Shown one piece after another: positions 48,923-57,520 of a DNA stretch of 57,520 nt. The DNA lies in NCBI RefSeq assembly GCF_000282455.1, contig NZ_AKJG01000042.1, positions 1-57,520 of the forward strand. Reading direction: 5' to 3'. The stretch comes from Pseudomonas sp. GM74 (GTDB taxonomy: Bacteria; Pseudomonadota; Gammaproteobacteria; Pseudomonadales; Pseudomonadaceae). A program made the translations under genes and the position numbers. Below the pieces are notes generated by a model that was given only the letters and a program-made list of their open reading frames with translations, was not told the origin of the DNA and ran no database searches. The first letter of the stretch is position 1, and each line of letters opens with the position of its first letter.

Positions 48923-50853
48923 AACTGATACCGCAAGGCCAGGCTGCTTTGCAGGCGCAGTGCCTGGCGCAGGGACTCACGCAGGATGCGCCGGTCCAGG
49001 TGATTGAGGCTGTCGGGATCGACCCGGTTCGAGTAGGGAAAATTCTCCCGGGTCTGTAATTGGTGTTGCTGCATGCGGGTTTGCTGAATGAAGTGATAGG
49101 CCTCTTCGTACGCGGCGCCGTCCAGGGGATCGATGACCTCCTTGTCGATCAGCTGGCGAAAACGCTCCAGCGTGTTGTTCGCTTCGATACCGTGGACCAT
49201 GGCCAGCAACCGGGCGCCGTCGACAAACGGTGCCAGGCCCTGGATCTTAAGGTCCAGGGTGGCCTTCTCACCATTTTTGCGCGCCAGCACGAACTCGCGG
49301 AAACGTCCTACGGGCGGGCGATTGCGCAGCGCATTCTCAGCCATCATGCGCTGGAACAAACGGTTGTCGCCGACCTGATCGAGAATCCCCCGACGCAACT
49401 GCTCGCAGCCTTGCTCGCTGCCCCAGACCACGCGCAAATCGAAATAGATGCTCGAACCCAGCAGGTTCTCCGGGGTGGCTTCGCGGATGAACGCCGCAAA
49501 GCGCCGCGCCCATTCGGCCCGGGACAGGCACAGCTCGGGGTTGCCGGCCATGATATTGCCTTTGCACAAGGTGAAGCCGCACAGCGCCAGACTCTGGTTG
49601 ATCTGCTGGGCAATGGGCAACAGCTTGCCGCGAATCTCGGCGGCATGGGCTGCATCCCTGGCTTCGAACAGAATGCCGTTGTCCTGATCGGTGTGCAGGG
49701 TCTGCTCGCGACGGCCTTCACTGCCGAAACACAGCCAGCTGAATGGCACGCCGGGATCACCTTTTTCGGCGAGGGTCAGTTCGATCACCCGGCACACGGT
49801 GTGGTCGTTGAGCAGGGTGATGATGTGGGTGATCTGCGTCGAAGACGCACCATGGGCCAGCATGCGCTCGACCAGTTGGCCGATTTCGCCCCGCAGCGCC
49901 ACCAGGTTTTCCACCTTCTGTGCGTTGCGGATGGTGCGCGCCAGGTGCACCAGGTCGACCCGTTGCAGGGAAAACAGATCGCGCTCGGAAACCACGCCGC
50001 ACAAGCGTTGGTCCTTGACCAGGCAGACATGGGCGATGTGACGCTCGGTCATGGCAATCGCCGCGTCGAATGCACTGTGATCCGGCGACAGGAAGAACGG
50101 CGCCCGGGTCATGTGTCCTTCGATGGCTTCGTTGAAATCACTGCTCCCGTTGGCCACGGTTTGACGCAAGTCGCGCAGGGTGAAAATCCCCAATGGCGCC
50201 TTGAATTCATCGACCACCACGATGCTGCCGACCTGTTGTTCGTGCATCAATGTCACGGCTTCGCGCAATGGCGTCAGCGGGCCGCACGTTACGGGGTGGC
50301 GCATGGCCAGTTCGCCCAGTCGGGTATTGAGCGAATATTGGGTGCCCAGGGTTTCCACGGCTTTTTGCTGCACTTGCTGGTTGACCTGATCCAGCAGGCT
50401 GCTGACACAGCGCAGGGCGAAGTTACGGAAGGTGTCCGACAGCGAAAACAGGCGGATGAACGCCGGTTTGTTCAGTTGCAGGCAGAAGGTGTCCTCGCCG
50501 GCCAGGTGCTCGGTGCGGGTCGCCCGTTCACCCAGCAACGCCGCGAGGGGGAAACACTCGCCGGTGGTGATCTCGAAGACCGTTTCGGTGCCACCTTTTG
50601 CCGTATGCGGACGCTCGCCCACGACCCGGCCTTGCTTGACGATATAGAAGTGCTCGACCGGCCCGTCGGCGGGTTTGATGATGCTCTCGCCGGGGGCGTA
50701 AAAACGCAGCTGACATTGCTCGACCAGATACGCCAGGTGAGCGTGTTCCATCTGGTTGAAGGGCGGGAAGCGCTGAAGGAATTGCAACGTGCCCTGGATG
50801 TTCTGCAACACCGCGGTTTTCCCTGCCTGTGTGAAGGCGTCCGCTTTACTCAT
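48919..50853 (-). CDS. cyclic-nucleotide-binding/CBS/DUF294 nucleotidyltransferase-like protein
   Basis: 644 residues from the ATG at 50851-50853 (MSKADAFTQAGK); ATG 50859 is an alternative. Domains in order: cNMP-binding (residues about 20-130), two CBS repeats (about 155-290), a DUF294 nucleotidyltransferase domain with GSEGRREQTLHTDQDNG near 330, and DUF294_C to the end. The architecture is that of a signalling protein that may modify a partner, possibly the co-transcribed exonuclease; this is inference. The arrangement resembles the GlnD-like N-terminal NT fold with regulatory ligand domains. Confidence 0.87.
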   Translation of the reverse strand: MSKADAFTQAGKTAVLQNIQGTLQFLQRFPPFNQMEHAHLAYLVEQCQLRFYAPGESIIKPADGPVEHFYIVKQGRVVGERPHTAKGGTETVFEITTGECFPLAALLGERATRTEHLAGEDTFCLQLNKPAFIRLFSLSDTFRNFALRCVSSLLDQVNQQVQQKAVETLGTQYSLNTRLGELAMRHPVTCGPLTPLREAVTLMHEQQVGSIVVVDEFKAPLGIFTLRDLRQTVANGSSDFNEAIEGHMTRAPFFLSPDHSAFDAAIAMTERHIAHVCLVKDQRLCGVVSERDLFSLQRVDLVHLARTIRNAQKVENLVALRGEIGQLVERMLAHGASSTQITHIITLLNDHTVCRVIELTLAEKGDPGVPFSWLCFGSEGRREQTLHTDQDNGILFEARDAAHAAEIRGKLLPIAQQINQSLALCGFTLCKGNIMAGNPELCLSRAEWARRFAAFIREATPENLLGSSIYFDLRVVWGSEQGCEQLRRGILDQVGDNRLFQRMMAENALRNRPPVGRFREFVLARKNGEKATLDLKIQGLAPFVDGARLLAMVHGIEANNTLERFRQLIDKEVIDPLDGAAYEEAYHFIQQTRMQQHQLQTRENFPYSNRVDPDSLNHLDRRILRESLRQALRLQSSLALRYQL

Positions 50854-51113
50854 AACCATTACCGCAGTCTTTTTTTGAATTGTTGTAGTCGGATGACATG
50901 GACATGGTCGACCCCTGCGGTCGGGGTGCCCATTGGACGTAAGTCTAGGTAGGCGGTTAGCGCGCTGAAATGTCGGAAAAGTCCTACGCAATTGTGCGAA
51001 AAACCTCTCTGTTGCCCTATTGGACTATTCTCCGACGAGGTGCACATTGATGGTCTGCTTAGGGATGCCTCACTGCTGTGCCAGGGAATGGTATTGAACA
51101 TATAGGGAAAGTC

Positions 51114-51560
51114 ATGTCCGACCACGATATTTTGAGCGACGCCGAGCGCGAAGCGCTGAGTGCCGTCATGCTGGAACCTGACCTGCCACCGCAACGGGTG
51201 CTGATCGTCGATGACGATAAAGACGCCCGGGACCTGCTGTCAGAGATCCTGGCGCTGGACGGTATTCGCTGCCTGACCGCGGCCAGTGGCGAAGCGGCAC
51301 TCAAGATGCTGGAGGAGAAACCTTCGATCGGACTGTTGATTACCGACCTGCGCATGGGTCATGTCGACGGGCTGGACCTGATCCGGCAGGTCCGCGAGTC
51401 GGTACGGGCGGCGTTGCCGGTCATCATCGTATCGGGCGATGCCGACGTAAAAGATGCGATCGCCGCGATGCATTTGAGTGTGGTGGACTTTCTGCTCAAG
51501 CCGATCGATGCCGGCAAGCTGCTGGAGTTGGTCAAGCATGAGCTTGGGATGGAGCCTTAG
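51114..51560 (+). CDS. single-domain response regulator
   Basis: 148 residues from the ATG at 51114, with TAGGGAAAG upstream. A 27-residue leader (MSDHDILSDAEREALSAVML...) precedes a full receiver domain: RVLIVDDDKDARDLL, phosphoacceptor Asp in LITDLRMGHVDG, IIVSGDADVKDA and the KPIDAG lysine. No output domain and no kinase gene adjoin it, so it is a CheY-like or Spo0F-like relay or a stand-alone regulator. It is divergent from the CBS/DUF294 gene with a 260-base gap. Confidence 0.87.
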   Translation: MSDHDILSDAEREALSAVMLEPDLPPQRVLIVDDDKDARDLLSEILALDGIRCLTAASGEAALKMLEEKPSIGLLITDLRMGHVDGLDLIRQVRESVRAALPVIIVSGDADVKDAIAAMHLSVVDFLLKPIDAGKLLELVKHELGMEP

Positions 51561-51588
51561 TCCAAGCCGGTAAACCCTGCACAATCCC

Positions 51589-51691
51589 TGTGGGAGCGGG
51601 CTTGCTCGCGAATACGTAGTGTCAGTCGAGTATTTTTTGGCAGATGCACCGCTTTCGTCGGAACGCCGCCCGGAGCAAGCCCACTCCCACA
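51589..51691. repeat. REPIN with expanded right arm
   Basis: The left arm is ordinary (TGTGGGAGCGGGCTTGCTCG). The right arm, read in reverse complement, runs TGTGGGAGTGGGCTTGCTCC followed by GGGCGGCGTTCCGACGAA, an extra segment not in other copies except 54399-54438. Confidence 0.88.
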
Positions 51692-51715
51692 AAGAGCAAC
51701 AAATCATTGCAAACA

Positions 51716-51747
51716 AAAAAGCCCTGATCTTTCGATCAGGGCTTTTT
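51716..51747. terminator. bidirectional intrinsic terminator between the response regulator gene and glcB
   Basis: A-run, then GCCCTGATC-TTTC-GATCAGGGC (9-bp perfect stem), then TTTTT. Functional in both directions; it ends glcB (minus strand) and the response regulator unit (plus strand). Confidence 0.93.
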
Positions 51748-51769
51748 CATGTCCGGCGCAGACGCTCAG

Positions 51770-53959
51770 TTACAGGCCATTGGCAGCCTTGAACTCGCGA
51801 CGACGACGGTGCAGGACCGGCTCGGTGTAGCCGTTCGGCTGCTTCGTGCCTTCAACCACCAGTTCGACCGCCGCCTGAAAGGCGATGTTGCTGTCGAAGT
51901 TGGGGGCCAGCGGACGGTACAGCGCGTCGCCGGCGTTCTGACGGTCAACCACCGGCGCCATGCGCTTGAGGCTTTCCATCACTTGCTCTTCGGTGACGAT
52001 GCCGTGACGCAGCCAGTTGGCGATGTGCTGGCTGGAAATACGCAGCGTGGCACGGTCTTCCATCAGGCCGACATCGTTGATGTCCGGCACTTTCGAACAG
52101 CCAACGCCTTGGTCGATCCAGCGCACCACGTAACCGAGAATGCCCTGGCTGTTGTTGTCCAGTTCGTTCTTGATCTGTTCGGCGGTCCACTGCGGGTTCA
52201 CCGCCAGCGGGATGGTCAGGATGTCGTCCACCGAAGCGTGGGCACGCTTGGCCAGTTCGGCCTGACGGGCGAACACGTCAACCTTGTGGTAGTGCAGCGC
52301 GTGCAGAGCGGCAGCGGTCGGCGATGGTACCCAGGCGGTGTTGGCACCGGCCATCGGGTGGGCGATTTTCTGTTCGAGCATCGCCGCCATCAGGTCAGGC
52401 ATGGCCCACATGCCTTTACCGATCTGTGCGCGACCTTGCAGGCCGGTGCTCAGGCCGATATCGACGTTGGAGTTCTCGTAGGCGCCGATCCATTTTTCCG
52501 CCTTCATGTCCGCCTTGCGCACCATCGGGCCGGCTTCCATGGAGGTGTGGATTTCATCGCCCGTGCGGTCGAGGAAGCCGGTGTTGATGAACACCACTCG
52601 CTCGCTCGCCGCCTTGATGCAGGCCTTGAGGTTGATCGTGGTACGACGCTCCTCGTCCATGATCCCGACTTTGAGGGTGTTGCGCGGCAAGCCCAGCACG
52701 TCTTCGATGCGACCGAACAGCTCGTTGGTGAACGCTGCTTCTTCCGGGCCATGCATTTTCGGCTTCACGATGTAGATCGAGCCGGTGCGGGTGTTTTTGC
52801 GCGAGGTGTTGCCGTTCAGGTTGTGCATCGATGCCAGGCAAGTCACCAGGCCATCGAGAATGCCTTCCGGCACTTCGTTACCGTCTTTGTCCAGAATCGC
52901 ATCGATGGTCATCAGGTGACCGACGTTACGCACGAACAGCAACGAACGACCGTGCAGGCTCAGTTCACTGCCATCGACAGCGGTGTAGGTGCGGTCGGCG
53001 TTCATGGTGCGGGTAAAAGTCTGACCGCCTTTGGCGACTTCTTCCGACAGATCGCCCTTCATCAGGCCGAGCCAGTTGCGGTAGATCACCACTTTGTCAT
53101 CGGCGTCGACGGCGGCAACCGAGTCTTCGCAGTCCATGATGGTGGTCAGCGCGGCTTCCATCAGGATGTCTTTGACGCCGGCCGCGTCGGTCTGGCCGAC
53201 CGGGGTGCTGGCGTCGACCTGGATTTCGAAATGCAGGCCGTTGTTTTTCAGCAGGATCGCGGTCGGTGCAGCGGCATCGCCCTGGAAGCCGATCAGTTGC
53301 GCATCGTTGCGCAGGCCGGTGTTGCTGCCGCCTTTGAGGGCGACCACCAGTTTGCCGTCGACGATCTTGTAGCCGGTGGAGTCGACGTGGGAGCCGGCGG
53401 CCAAAGGCGCTGCTTCGTCAAGGAAGGCACGGGCGAAAGCGATAACCTTGTCACCGCGTACCTTGTTGTAGCCTTTGCCTTTTTCCGCGCCATCGGCTTC
53501 GCTGATGGCGTCGGTACCGTAGAGCGCGTCATACAGCGAACCCCAACGGGCGTTCGAGGCGTTGAGGGCGAAACGGGCATTCATCACCGGCACTACAAGC
53601 TGCGGGCCGGCCATGCGGGCGATTTCTTCGTCGACGTTTTGCGTCGTTGCCTGGAAATCGGCCGCTTCTGGCAGCAGATAACCGATCTCTTGCAGGAAGG
53701 CTTTATAGGCTTTCGGGTCGTGCACCTGGGCTGTCCCAAGAGCTCGACGCGCTTGGTGCCAGCCATCGATACGAGCCTGGAAATCATCGCGTTTGGCGAG
53801 TAGGGCTTTGTTCTTCGGCGCCAGGTCATGGATGACCTTGTCGGCACCGGCCCAGAACTTATCGGCGGTGAGGCCGGTACCGGGAATGGCTTCGTTGTTC
53901 ACGAAGTCGAACAGGACTTTGGCGACCTGCAGGCCACCGACTTGAACGTGTTCAGTCAT
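51770..53959 (-). CDS. glcB: malate synthase G
   Basis: 729 residues from the ATG at 53957-53959 ([19 protein letters not shown]). Malate synthase G length and motifs: [52 protein letters not shown] and [15 protein letters not shown]. It condenses glyoxylate with acetyl-CoA to malate, allowing growth on acetate, glycolate or purine-derived glyoxylate. In Pseudomonas this gene stands alone, apart from aceA. An intrinsic terminator follows and a 582-base non-coding stretch precedes it. Confidence 0.96.
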   Translation of the reverse strand: MTEHVQVGGLQVAKVLFDFVNNEAIPGTGLTADKFWAGADKVIHDLAPKNKALLAKRDDFQARIDGWHQARRALGTAQVHDPKAYKAFLQEIGYLLPEAADFQATTQNVDEEIARMAGPQLVVPVMNARFALNASNARWGSLYDALYGTDAISEADGAEKGKGYNKVRGDKVIAFARAFLDEAAPLAAGSHVDSTGYKIVDGKLVVALKGGSNTGLRNDAQLIGFQGDAAAPTAILLKNNGLHFEIQVDASTPVGQTDAAGVKDILMEAALTTIMDCEDSVAAVDADDKVVIYRNWLGLMKGDLSEEVAKGGQTFTRTMNADRTYTAVDGSELSLHGRSLLFVRNVGHLMTIDAILDKDGNEVPEGILDGLVTCLASMHNLNGNTSRKNTRTGSIYIVKPKMHGPEEAAFTNELFGRIEDVLGLPRNTLKVGIMDEERRTTINLKACIKAASERVVFINTGFLDRTGDEIHTSMEAGPMVRKADMKAEKWIGAYENSNVDIGLSTGLQGRAQIGKGMWAMPDLMAAMLEQKIAHPMAGANTAWVPSPTAAALHALHYHKVDVFARQAELAKRAHASVDDILTIPLAVNPQWTAEQIKNELDNNSQGILGYVVRWIDQGVGCSKVPDINDVGLMEDRATLRISSQHIANWLRHGIVTEEQVMESLKRMAPVVDRQNAGDALYRPLAPNFDSNIAFQAAVELVVEGTKQPNGYTEPVLHRRRREFKAANGL

Positions 53960-54541
53960 TGCTTGCCTCACTCTGCTCAGCTATTTCGCTTTTCAGCTCT
54001 TCAATTTAACAATGAAGCCTTTGGCCATTTAAACCACAAACCCCTCTACCAGTACATGCCCATGACGGGCGGCTGGGTTGGGACCAATCAACGGCTTGGG
54101 GCCTTGCTGACAGGGCTTTCAGGGTTGCGAACGTGCCTGCGGCAGACATCGATCCAACGTTATGTAGTGCGCGCTGCGGCATACTACATGATGAATTGCG
54201 GTTGTGAAAATTAGACTAATTACGTCGTTCTGCGACTCCATGACGCATTGCGGTCACGGCGCGGAGCAGGATGTTCTCAAAAAACCAGTAGATTGTTCCA
54301 GTTAAATATCAAAAGTTGTACACGATTTGTTTGGTCGGTCAGATCGGCGGTGCATCCATTCGCGAGCAAGCCCGCTCCCGCAAGGACAGCGCATGACCCT
54401 GTGGGAGCGGGCTTGGTCCGGGCGGCGTTCCGACGAAGGGGCCAGTCGATTCACCTTTGATTCCGGATCTGCCCAGGCACCTCCCATCCCTTGCCTATAC
54501 TTGGTTCTCTATAACAAAAGTCATGACCAGAGGGCTGTGCC
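53960..54541. other. non-coding region between glcB and gcvR
   Basis: No credible gene. It should contain the glcB promoter. An inverted repeat ATGTAGT-N14-ACTACAT (54162-54189) could be an operator. A degenerate REP pair (54359-54438) lies near gcvR. The segment 53990-54350 is less GC-rich than the surrounding genes. Confidence 0.6.
54359..54438. repeat. REP pair, tail-to-tail, with expanded right arm
   Basis: Left arm TTCGCGAGCAAGCCCGCTCC. The right arm is TGTGGGAGCGGGCTTGGTCC then GGGCGGCGTTCCGACGAA, the same extra segment as in the 51589 REPIN. Confidence 0.85.
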
Positions 54542-55060
54542 ATGGACCACCTCGTACTCACTGTTTTTGCTCCGGACAAGCCCGGACAAGTCGAGCGCAT
54601 CGCCCAGTGCATTGCCGAGCACGGCGGCAATTGGCTGGAAAGCCGCATGTCGCGCATGGCGGGACAATTCGCCGGGATTCTTCGAGTGGGGGTGCCGGCC
54701 GAGGCCTACGACGAATTGGTCGATGCCCTGCAAGGCTTGTCCACCCTGGGCATTCGCGTATTGATCGCCGAAAGCAGCATCGAACAATCCTGCACCTGGA
54801 AACCGATCGCCATGGAGCTGGTGGGCAATGATCGCCCGGGGATCGTGCGTGACATCACGCGCTTGTTGAGCGAGCAGGGGGTGAGTCTTGAACGGCTGGT
54901 CACCGAAGTGCGCCCGGCACCGATGAGCAGCGAGCCGTTGTTCCATGCCGAAGCGATTCTCGCGGTCCCGCTGACGCTGTCGCTGGACGTACTGCAATCG
55001 CGCCTGGAAACCCTGGCTGACGACCTGATGGTCGAATTGGTGCTGCGCAGTGAACCTTGA
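54542..55060 (+). CDS. gcvR: glycine cleavage system transcriptional repressor (ACT-domain protein)
   Basis: 172 residues with two ACT domains: LVLTVFAPDKPGQVERIAQC at the N-terminus and IAMELVGNDRPGIVRDITRL near residue 87. GcvR-type proteins bind glycine and, in E. coli, block GcvA activation of the gcv operon. No DNA-binding domain is present, as expected. It starts MDHLVLTVF after AGAGGGCTGTGCC. A strong intrinsic terminator (55231-55262) follows. Related ACT-ACT proteins exist, so the exact partner is uncertain. Confidence 0.85.
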   Translation: MDHLVLTVFAPDKPGQVERIAQCIAEHGGNWLESRMSRMAGQFAGILRVGVPAEAYDELVDALQGLSTLGIRVLIAESSIEQSCTWKPIAMELVGNDRPGIVRDITRLLSEQGVSLERLVTEVRPAPMSSEPLFHAEAILAVPLTLSLDVLQSRLETLADDLMVELVLRSEP

Positions 55061-55091
55061 TCAGGTTATCCAAGTTAAACGTGCACCGGCC

Positions 55092-55278
55092 TGTGGATAA
55101 CCTGTAGAGACACTCCGCCAGGCCACGCCGACCGGGGCTATTCAGGTTCTGATCAAAAAACCAGCAGTTTCAGCTACTTGCGCACAAACGGCGGGGATCA
55201 CGCTGTGGATAACCTTGGGAAGGAATGATGCAGGCCACGGGAGACGTGGCCTGTAGGTTTTTGTGCGTTTTTTGATCA
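55092..55278. repeat. two DnaA-box/TGATCA composite units
   Basis: Consensus DnaA boxes TGTGGATAA at 55092 and 55204 are each followed by TGATCA beside an A- or T-run, 58 and 69 bases later (55150 and 55273). Box-to-TGATCA distance matches the units at 17318 and 17500. A near-box TTATCCACG follows at 55296 within the rarD gene. Confidence 0.75.
55231..55262 (+). terminator. intrinsic terminator after gcvR
   Basis: A perfect 9-bp stem CAGGCCACG/CGTGGCCTG with a GGAGA loop, then TAGGTTTTT. Confidence 0.85.
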
Positions 55279-56163
55279 GCTGCGGCGGCGCAAACTTATC
55301 CACGCATCGACGCTGTAAACCGCCAGGCCGGCCCAGATAAACATGAACGCTACCAAGGTGCTGGACGACAGGTGCTCACCAAACAGCAGGACTGCTTGCA
55401 GCAGAACCAGGGTTGGCGCCAGGTACTGAAGGAACCCCAGTGTCGTGTAGGGCAAATGCCGTGCAGCAGCGTTGAAGCAAACCAGCGGCACCAGCGTGAT
55501 CGGACCGGCGGCGACCAGCCACCAGGCCTGGGACGTGGTCCAGAATTCGGCCTGGGCGCTGCTGGCCGTCGGATTGAGCAGCAACCAGCCGATGGCAATC
55601 GGTACCAGCATCCAGGTTTCCACCACCAGCCCTGGCAGCGCCTTGACCGGCGCCTGCTTGCGAATCAGGCCATAGAAACCGAAGGTCAGTGCCAGCACCA
55701 GCGACACCCACGGCAGGCTGCCGACCTGCCAGACCTGTTGGGCCACACCGACAGCCGCCAGACCGACGGCAATCCATTGCATGCGCCGCAGCCGTTCGCC
55801 GAGGATCAGCATGCCCAGCAATACGTTTACCAACGGGTTGATGTAGTAACCGAGGCTGGCCTCCAGCATGCGGCCGTTGTTCACCGACCAGACGTAGGTC
55901 AGCCAGTTGGCCGCGATCAGCGCACCGCTCAGGGCCAGGATCGCCAGGCGTCGCGGGTTTTCCCGCAGCTCGCGCCACCAGCCGGGATGCTTCCAGACCA
56001 ACAGCAACAAGGCGCCGAACAACGCCGACCACAGCACCCGGTGGATGATGATTTCCACGGCGGGCACGCTGGCGATGGCTTTGAAGTAGAGGGGGAAAAG
56101 TCCCCAGATGATGTAGGCACTCAGGCCCAGAATGTACCCGCGACGCGGGTTGGCGGCTTGCAT
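55276..56163 (-). CDS. rarD: EamA-family permease RarD
   Basis: A 295-residue protein with ten hydrophobic segments in two EamA halves. The N-terminal RRGYILGLSAYIIWGLFPLY signature is that of RarD (chloramphenicol-sensitivity protein family), and NNGRMLEASLGYYINPLVNV and FLQYLAPTLVLLQAVLLFGE are also typical. It is an inner-membrane transporter of the drug/metabolite superfamily with unknown natural substrate. Single gene, convergent with gcvR. Confidence 0.9.
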   Translation of the reverse strand: MQAANPRRGYILGLSAYIIWGLFPLYFKAIASVPAVEIIIHRVLWSALFGALLLLVWKHPGWWRELRENPRRLAILALSGALIAANWLTYVWSVNNGRMLEASLGYYINPLVNVLLGMLILGERLRRMQWIAVGLAAVGVAQQVWQVGSLPWVSLVLALTFGFYGLIRKQAPVKALPGLVVETWMLVPIAIGWLLLNPTASSAQAEFWTTSQAWWLVAAGPITLVPLVCFNAAARHLPYTTLGFLQYLAPTLVLLQAVLLFGEHLSSSTLVAFMFIWAGLAVYSVDAWISLRRRS

Positions 56164-56263
56164 GCAGAATCCTTGCTTAGGCAGCTAACAAAGAGGGGAT
56201 TGTAAGGAGAATTGTCTGCGAATGTCCTGACTGAATAGGTAGGTCATTTGTGAACACAGTACC

Positions 56264-56353
56264 TGTGGGAGCGGGCTTGCTCGCGAATGCGTGGTGTCAG
56301 TCACTTCATGTTTCAACTGATAGACCGCCTTCGCGAGCAAGCCCGCTCCCACA
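56264..56353. repeat. REPIN between the kinase gene and rarD
   Basis: TGTGGGAGCGGGCTTGCTCG and inverted copy around a 38-40 base spacer. Confidence 0.93.
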
Positions 56354-56368
56354 TGGGGTCTGTGTTTG

Positions 56369-57343
56369 TCAGAAGAGCTTCAGTGGCTCTTCGTTGAGCG
56401 CCGCCAGTTGTTCGCGCAACGCCAATACCTGATCCCCCCAATAACGCTCGGTGCCGAACCACGGGAAACTGCGGGGGAAGGCCGGGTCGTCCCAGCGGCG
56501 GGCGAGCCAGGCGCTGTAGTGCATCAGGCGCAAGGCGCGCAACGGTTCGATCAAGGCCAGTTCACGGGGGTCGAAGTCGTGGAACTCGTTGTAGCCGTCC
56601 ATCAGTTCCGACAACTGGCTCAGGCAATCCTGACGATCGCCGGCGAGCATCATCCAGATGTCCTGCACCGCCGGACCCATGCGGCAGTCGTCGAGGTCGA
56701 CGATGTGGAACATCTCGTCACGGCACATCATGTTGCCGGGGTGGCAGTCACCGTGCATGCGGATGTTCTGGTGCGGCGTGTTGCTGTAGGCATCTTCCAC
56801 ACGCTTGAGCAGATCGCGGGCCACCGATTCGTAGGCCGGTAGCAGGCTACGGGGGATGAAATTGCCGTCGAGCAACGTGGCCAGCGAGTCATGGCCGAAG
56901 TTTTTCACCGCCAGCGCTTCACGGTGCTCGAACGGCCGGGTCGAGCCGACCGCATGCAGGCGCCCGAGCAACTGGCCAAGGCGATACAGCTGATCAAGGT
57001 TGCCCGGCTCCGGCGCGCGGCCACCACGGCGGGGGAACAGGGTGAAACGGAAACCGTTGTGCTCGTGCAGGGTTTCACCGTTGTGGATCAACGGCGCCAC
57101 GACCGGCACCTCGCAGTCGGCGAGTTCGGCGGTGAACTGGTGCTCTTCCAGAATCGCTTCGTTGCTCCAGCGTTGCGGCCGGTAGAACTTGGCGATCAGC
57201 GGTTCGGCGTCTTCGATGCCGACCTGATAGACGCGGTTCTCGTAGCTGTTGAGGGCCAGGATGCGTGCGTCGCTTAGAAAGCCGATGCTTTCAACGGCAT
57301 CGAGCACGAGGTCTGGCGTAAGGGTTTCAAACGGGTGGGCCAT
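56369..57343 (-). CDS. srkA: serine/threonine protein kinase SrkA/YihE (stress response)
   Basis: 324 residues from the ATG at 57341-57343, with AGGAGTCAGC upstream; an upstream frame extension is unsupported. APH/choline-kinase-like fold: SYENRVYQVG near residue 33, the catalytic loop MHGDCHPGNMM and the metal-binding IVDLDDCRMGP. E. coli YihE (SrkA, formerly RdoA) is a cytoplasmic kinase that protects from death under envelope and oxidative stress. No DsbA gene adjoins it here within the window. Confidence 0.9.
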   Translation of the reverse strand: MAHPFETLTPDLVLDAVESIGFLSDARILALNSYENRVYQVGIEDAEPLIAKFYRPQRWSNEAILEEHQFTAELADCEVPVVAPLIHNGETLHEHNGFRFTLFPRRGGRAPEPGNLDQLYRLGQLLGRLHAVGSTRPFEHREALAVKNFGHDSLATLLDGNFIPRSLLPAYESVARDLLKRVEDAYSNTPHQNIRMHGDCHPGNMMCRDEMFHIVDLDDCRMGPAVQDIWMMLAGDRQDCLSQLSELMDGYNEFHDFDPRELALIEPLRALRLMHYSAWLARRWDDPAFPRSFPWFGTERYWGDQVLALREQLAALNEEPLKLF

Positions 57344-57449
57344 GCTGACTCCTGCGCGCAGCAGGCTGCTGCGTCCGGCCAGGCATGGTAGCGCAGACGG
57401 CAGGGCTTTAGGGGGTGGGCTTGAGATGTGTGGTGTCTGGGCTGACGCC

Positions 57450-57514
57450 TTCGCGGGCAAGCCCGCTCCCACAAGGACTACATGAATCCCTGTGGGAGCG
57501 GGCTTGCCCGCGAA
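57450..57514. repeat. REP pair, tail-to-tail, at the window end
   Basis: TTCGCGGGCAAGCCCGCTCC then GAGCGGGCTTGCCCGCGAA with about 16 central bases, upstream of the srkA gene. Confidence 0.92.
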
Positions 57515-57520
57515 GAGGCC

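Noticed and set aside
49060..50952. Plus-strand open frame of 630 codons
   Set aside because: Antisense to the CBS/DUF294 gene; no domain recognised.
51749..53803. Plus-strand open frame of 684 codons
   Set aside because: Antisense to malate synthase G and begins in the terminator.
826..57514. GTGGGAGC palindromes as CRISPR repeats
   Set aside because: They are dispersed singly or in inverted pairs, not regular direct repeats with unique spacers, and no cas gene is present.

Overview
The window is chromosomal DNA from a Pseudomonas, most likely of the P. fluorescens group. Evidence: GC-rich coding with strong G/C third positions, many GTGGGAGCGGGCTTG-type REP/REPIN palindromes between genes, and gene order matching the Pseudomonas carnitine/glycine-betaine catabolic region. 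No tRNA, rRNA, insertion sequence, prophage or CRISPR array was seen. Database identity could not be checked; assignments rest on reading the proteins and on gene order.

Layout. (1) 1-5170: carnitine catabolism on the minus strand, caiX-cdhC-cdhA-cdhB plus the 5' part of a gamma-butyrobetaine dioxygenase gene, with the AraC-type regulator cdhR divergent. (2) 5296-6921: a DUF3010 gene, a toxin-first toxin/antitoxin pair and an LprI-like periplasmic protein. (3) 7158-15014: dimethylglycine demethylation, a dipeptidase-family protein, a DUF5943 protein, dgcA, dgcB and a dedicated ETF pair. (4) 15163-17117: GNAT acetyltransferase and a periplasmic aspartyl-protease-like protein, then 0.8 kb of non-coding DNA with repeated DnaA-box modules. 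(5) 17896-33146: gbcA/gbcB (glycine betaine demethylation), an SDR, ltaE, a TraX protein, glyA-soxBDAG (sarcosine to glycine/serine), purU and fdhA (one-carbon disposal). (6) 33453-37800: ECF sigma/anti-sigma/fasciclin genes, DUF2780 protein, acyltransferase and a second retropepsin-like protein. (7) 37860-41423: creBCD. (8) 41604-48021: glutathione transferase, then an iron-siderophore signalling cluster (sigma factor, anti-sigma, TonB receptor, PepSY membrane protein, small membrane protein). (9) 48215-57343: exonuclease, CBS/DUF294 signalling protein, a small response regulator, malate synthase G, gcvR, rarD and a YihE-type kinase.

How it works together. Gamma-butyrobetaine is hydroxylated to carnitine, which CdhA, CdhC and CdhB convert to glycine betaine. 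GbcAB removes one methyl to give dimethylglycine, DgcAB with its ETF removes the second to give sarcosine, and SoxBDAG yields glycine. GlyA converts glycine to serine. Methyl groups leave as formaldehyde or as methylene/formyl-THF and are handled by FdhA and PurU. Malate synthase G (glyoxylate entry) and GcvR (glycine cleavage control) lie in the same window but are separate transcription units.

The most interesting non-coding signals are a 4-copy array of about 40-bp modules ending in DnaA boxes (17131-17698), with related modules at 55092-55278; a 21-bp-phased direct repeat upstream of caiX that fits a CdhR operator; and two or three families of palindromic repeats that occupy almost every intergenic junction, including junctions inside catabolic operons.
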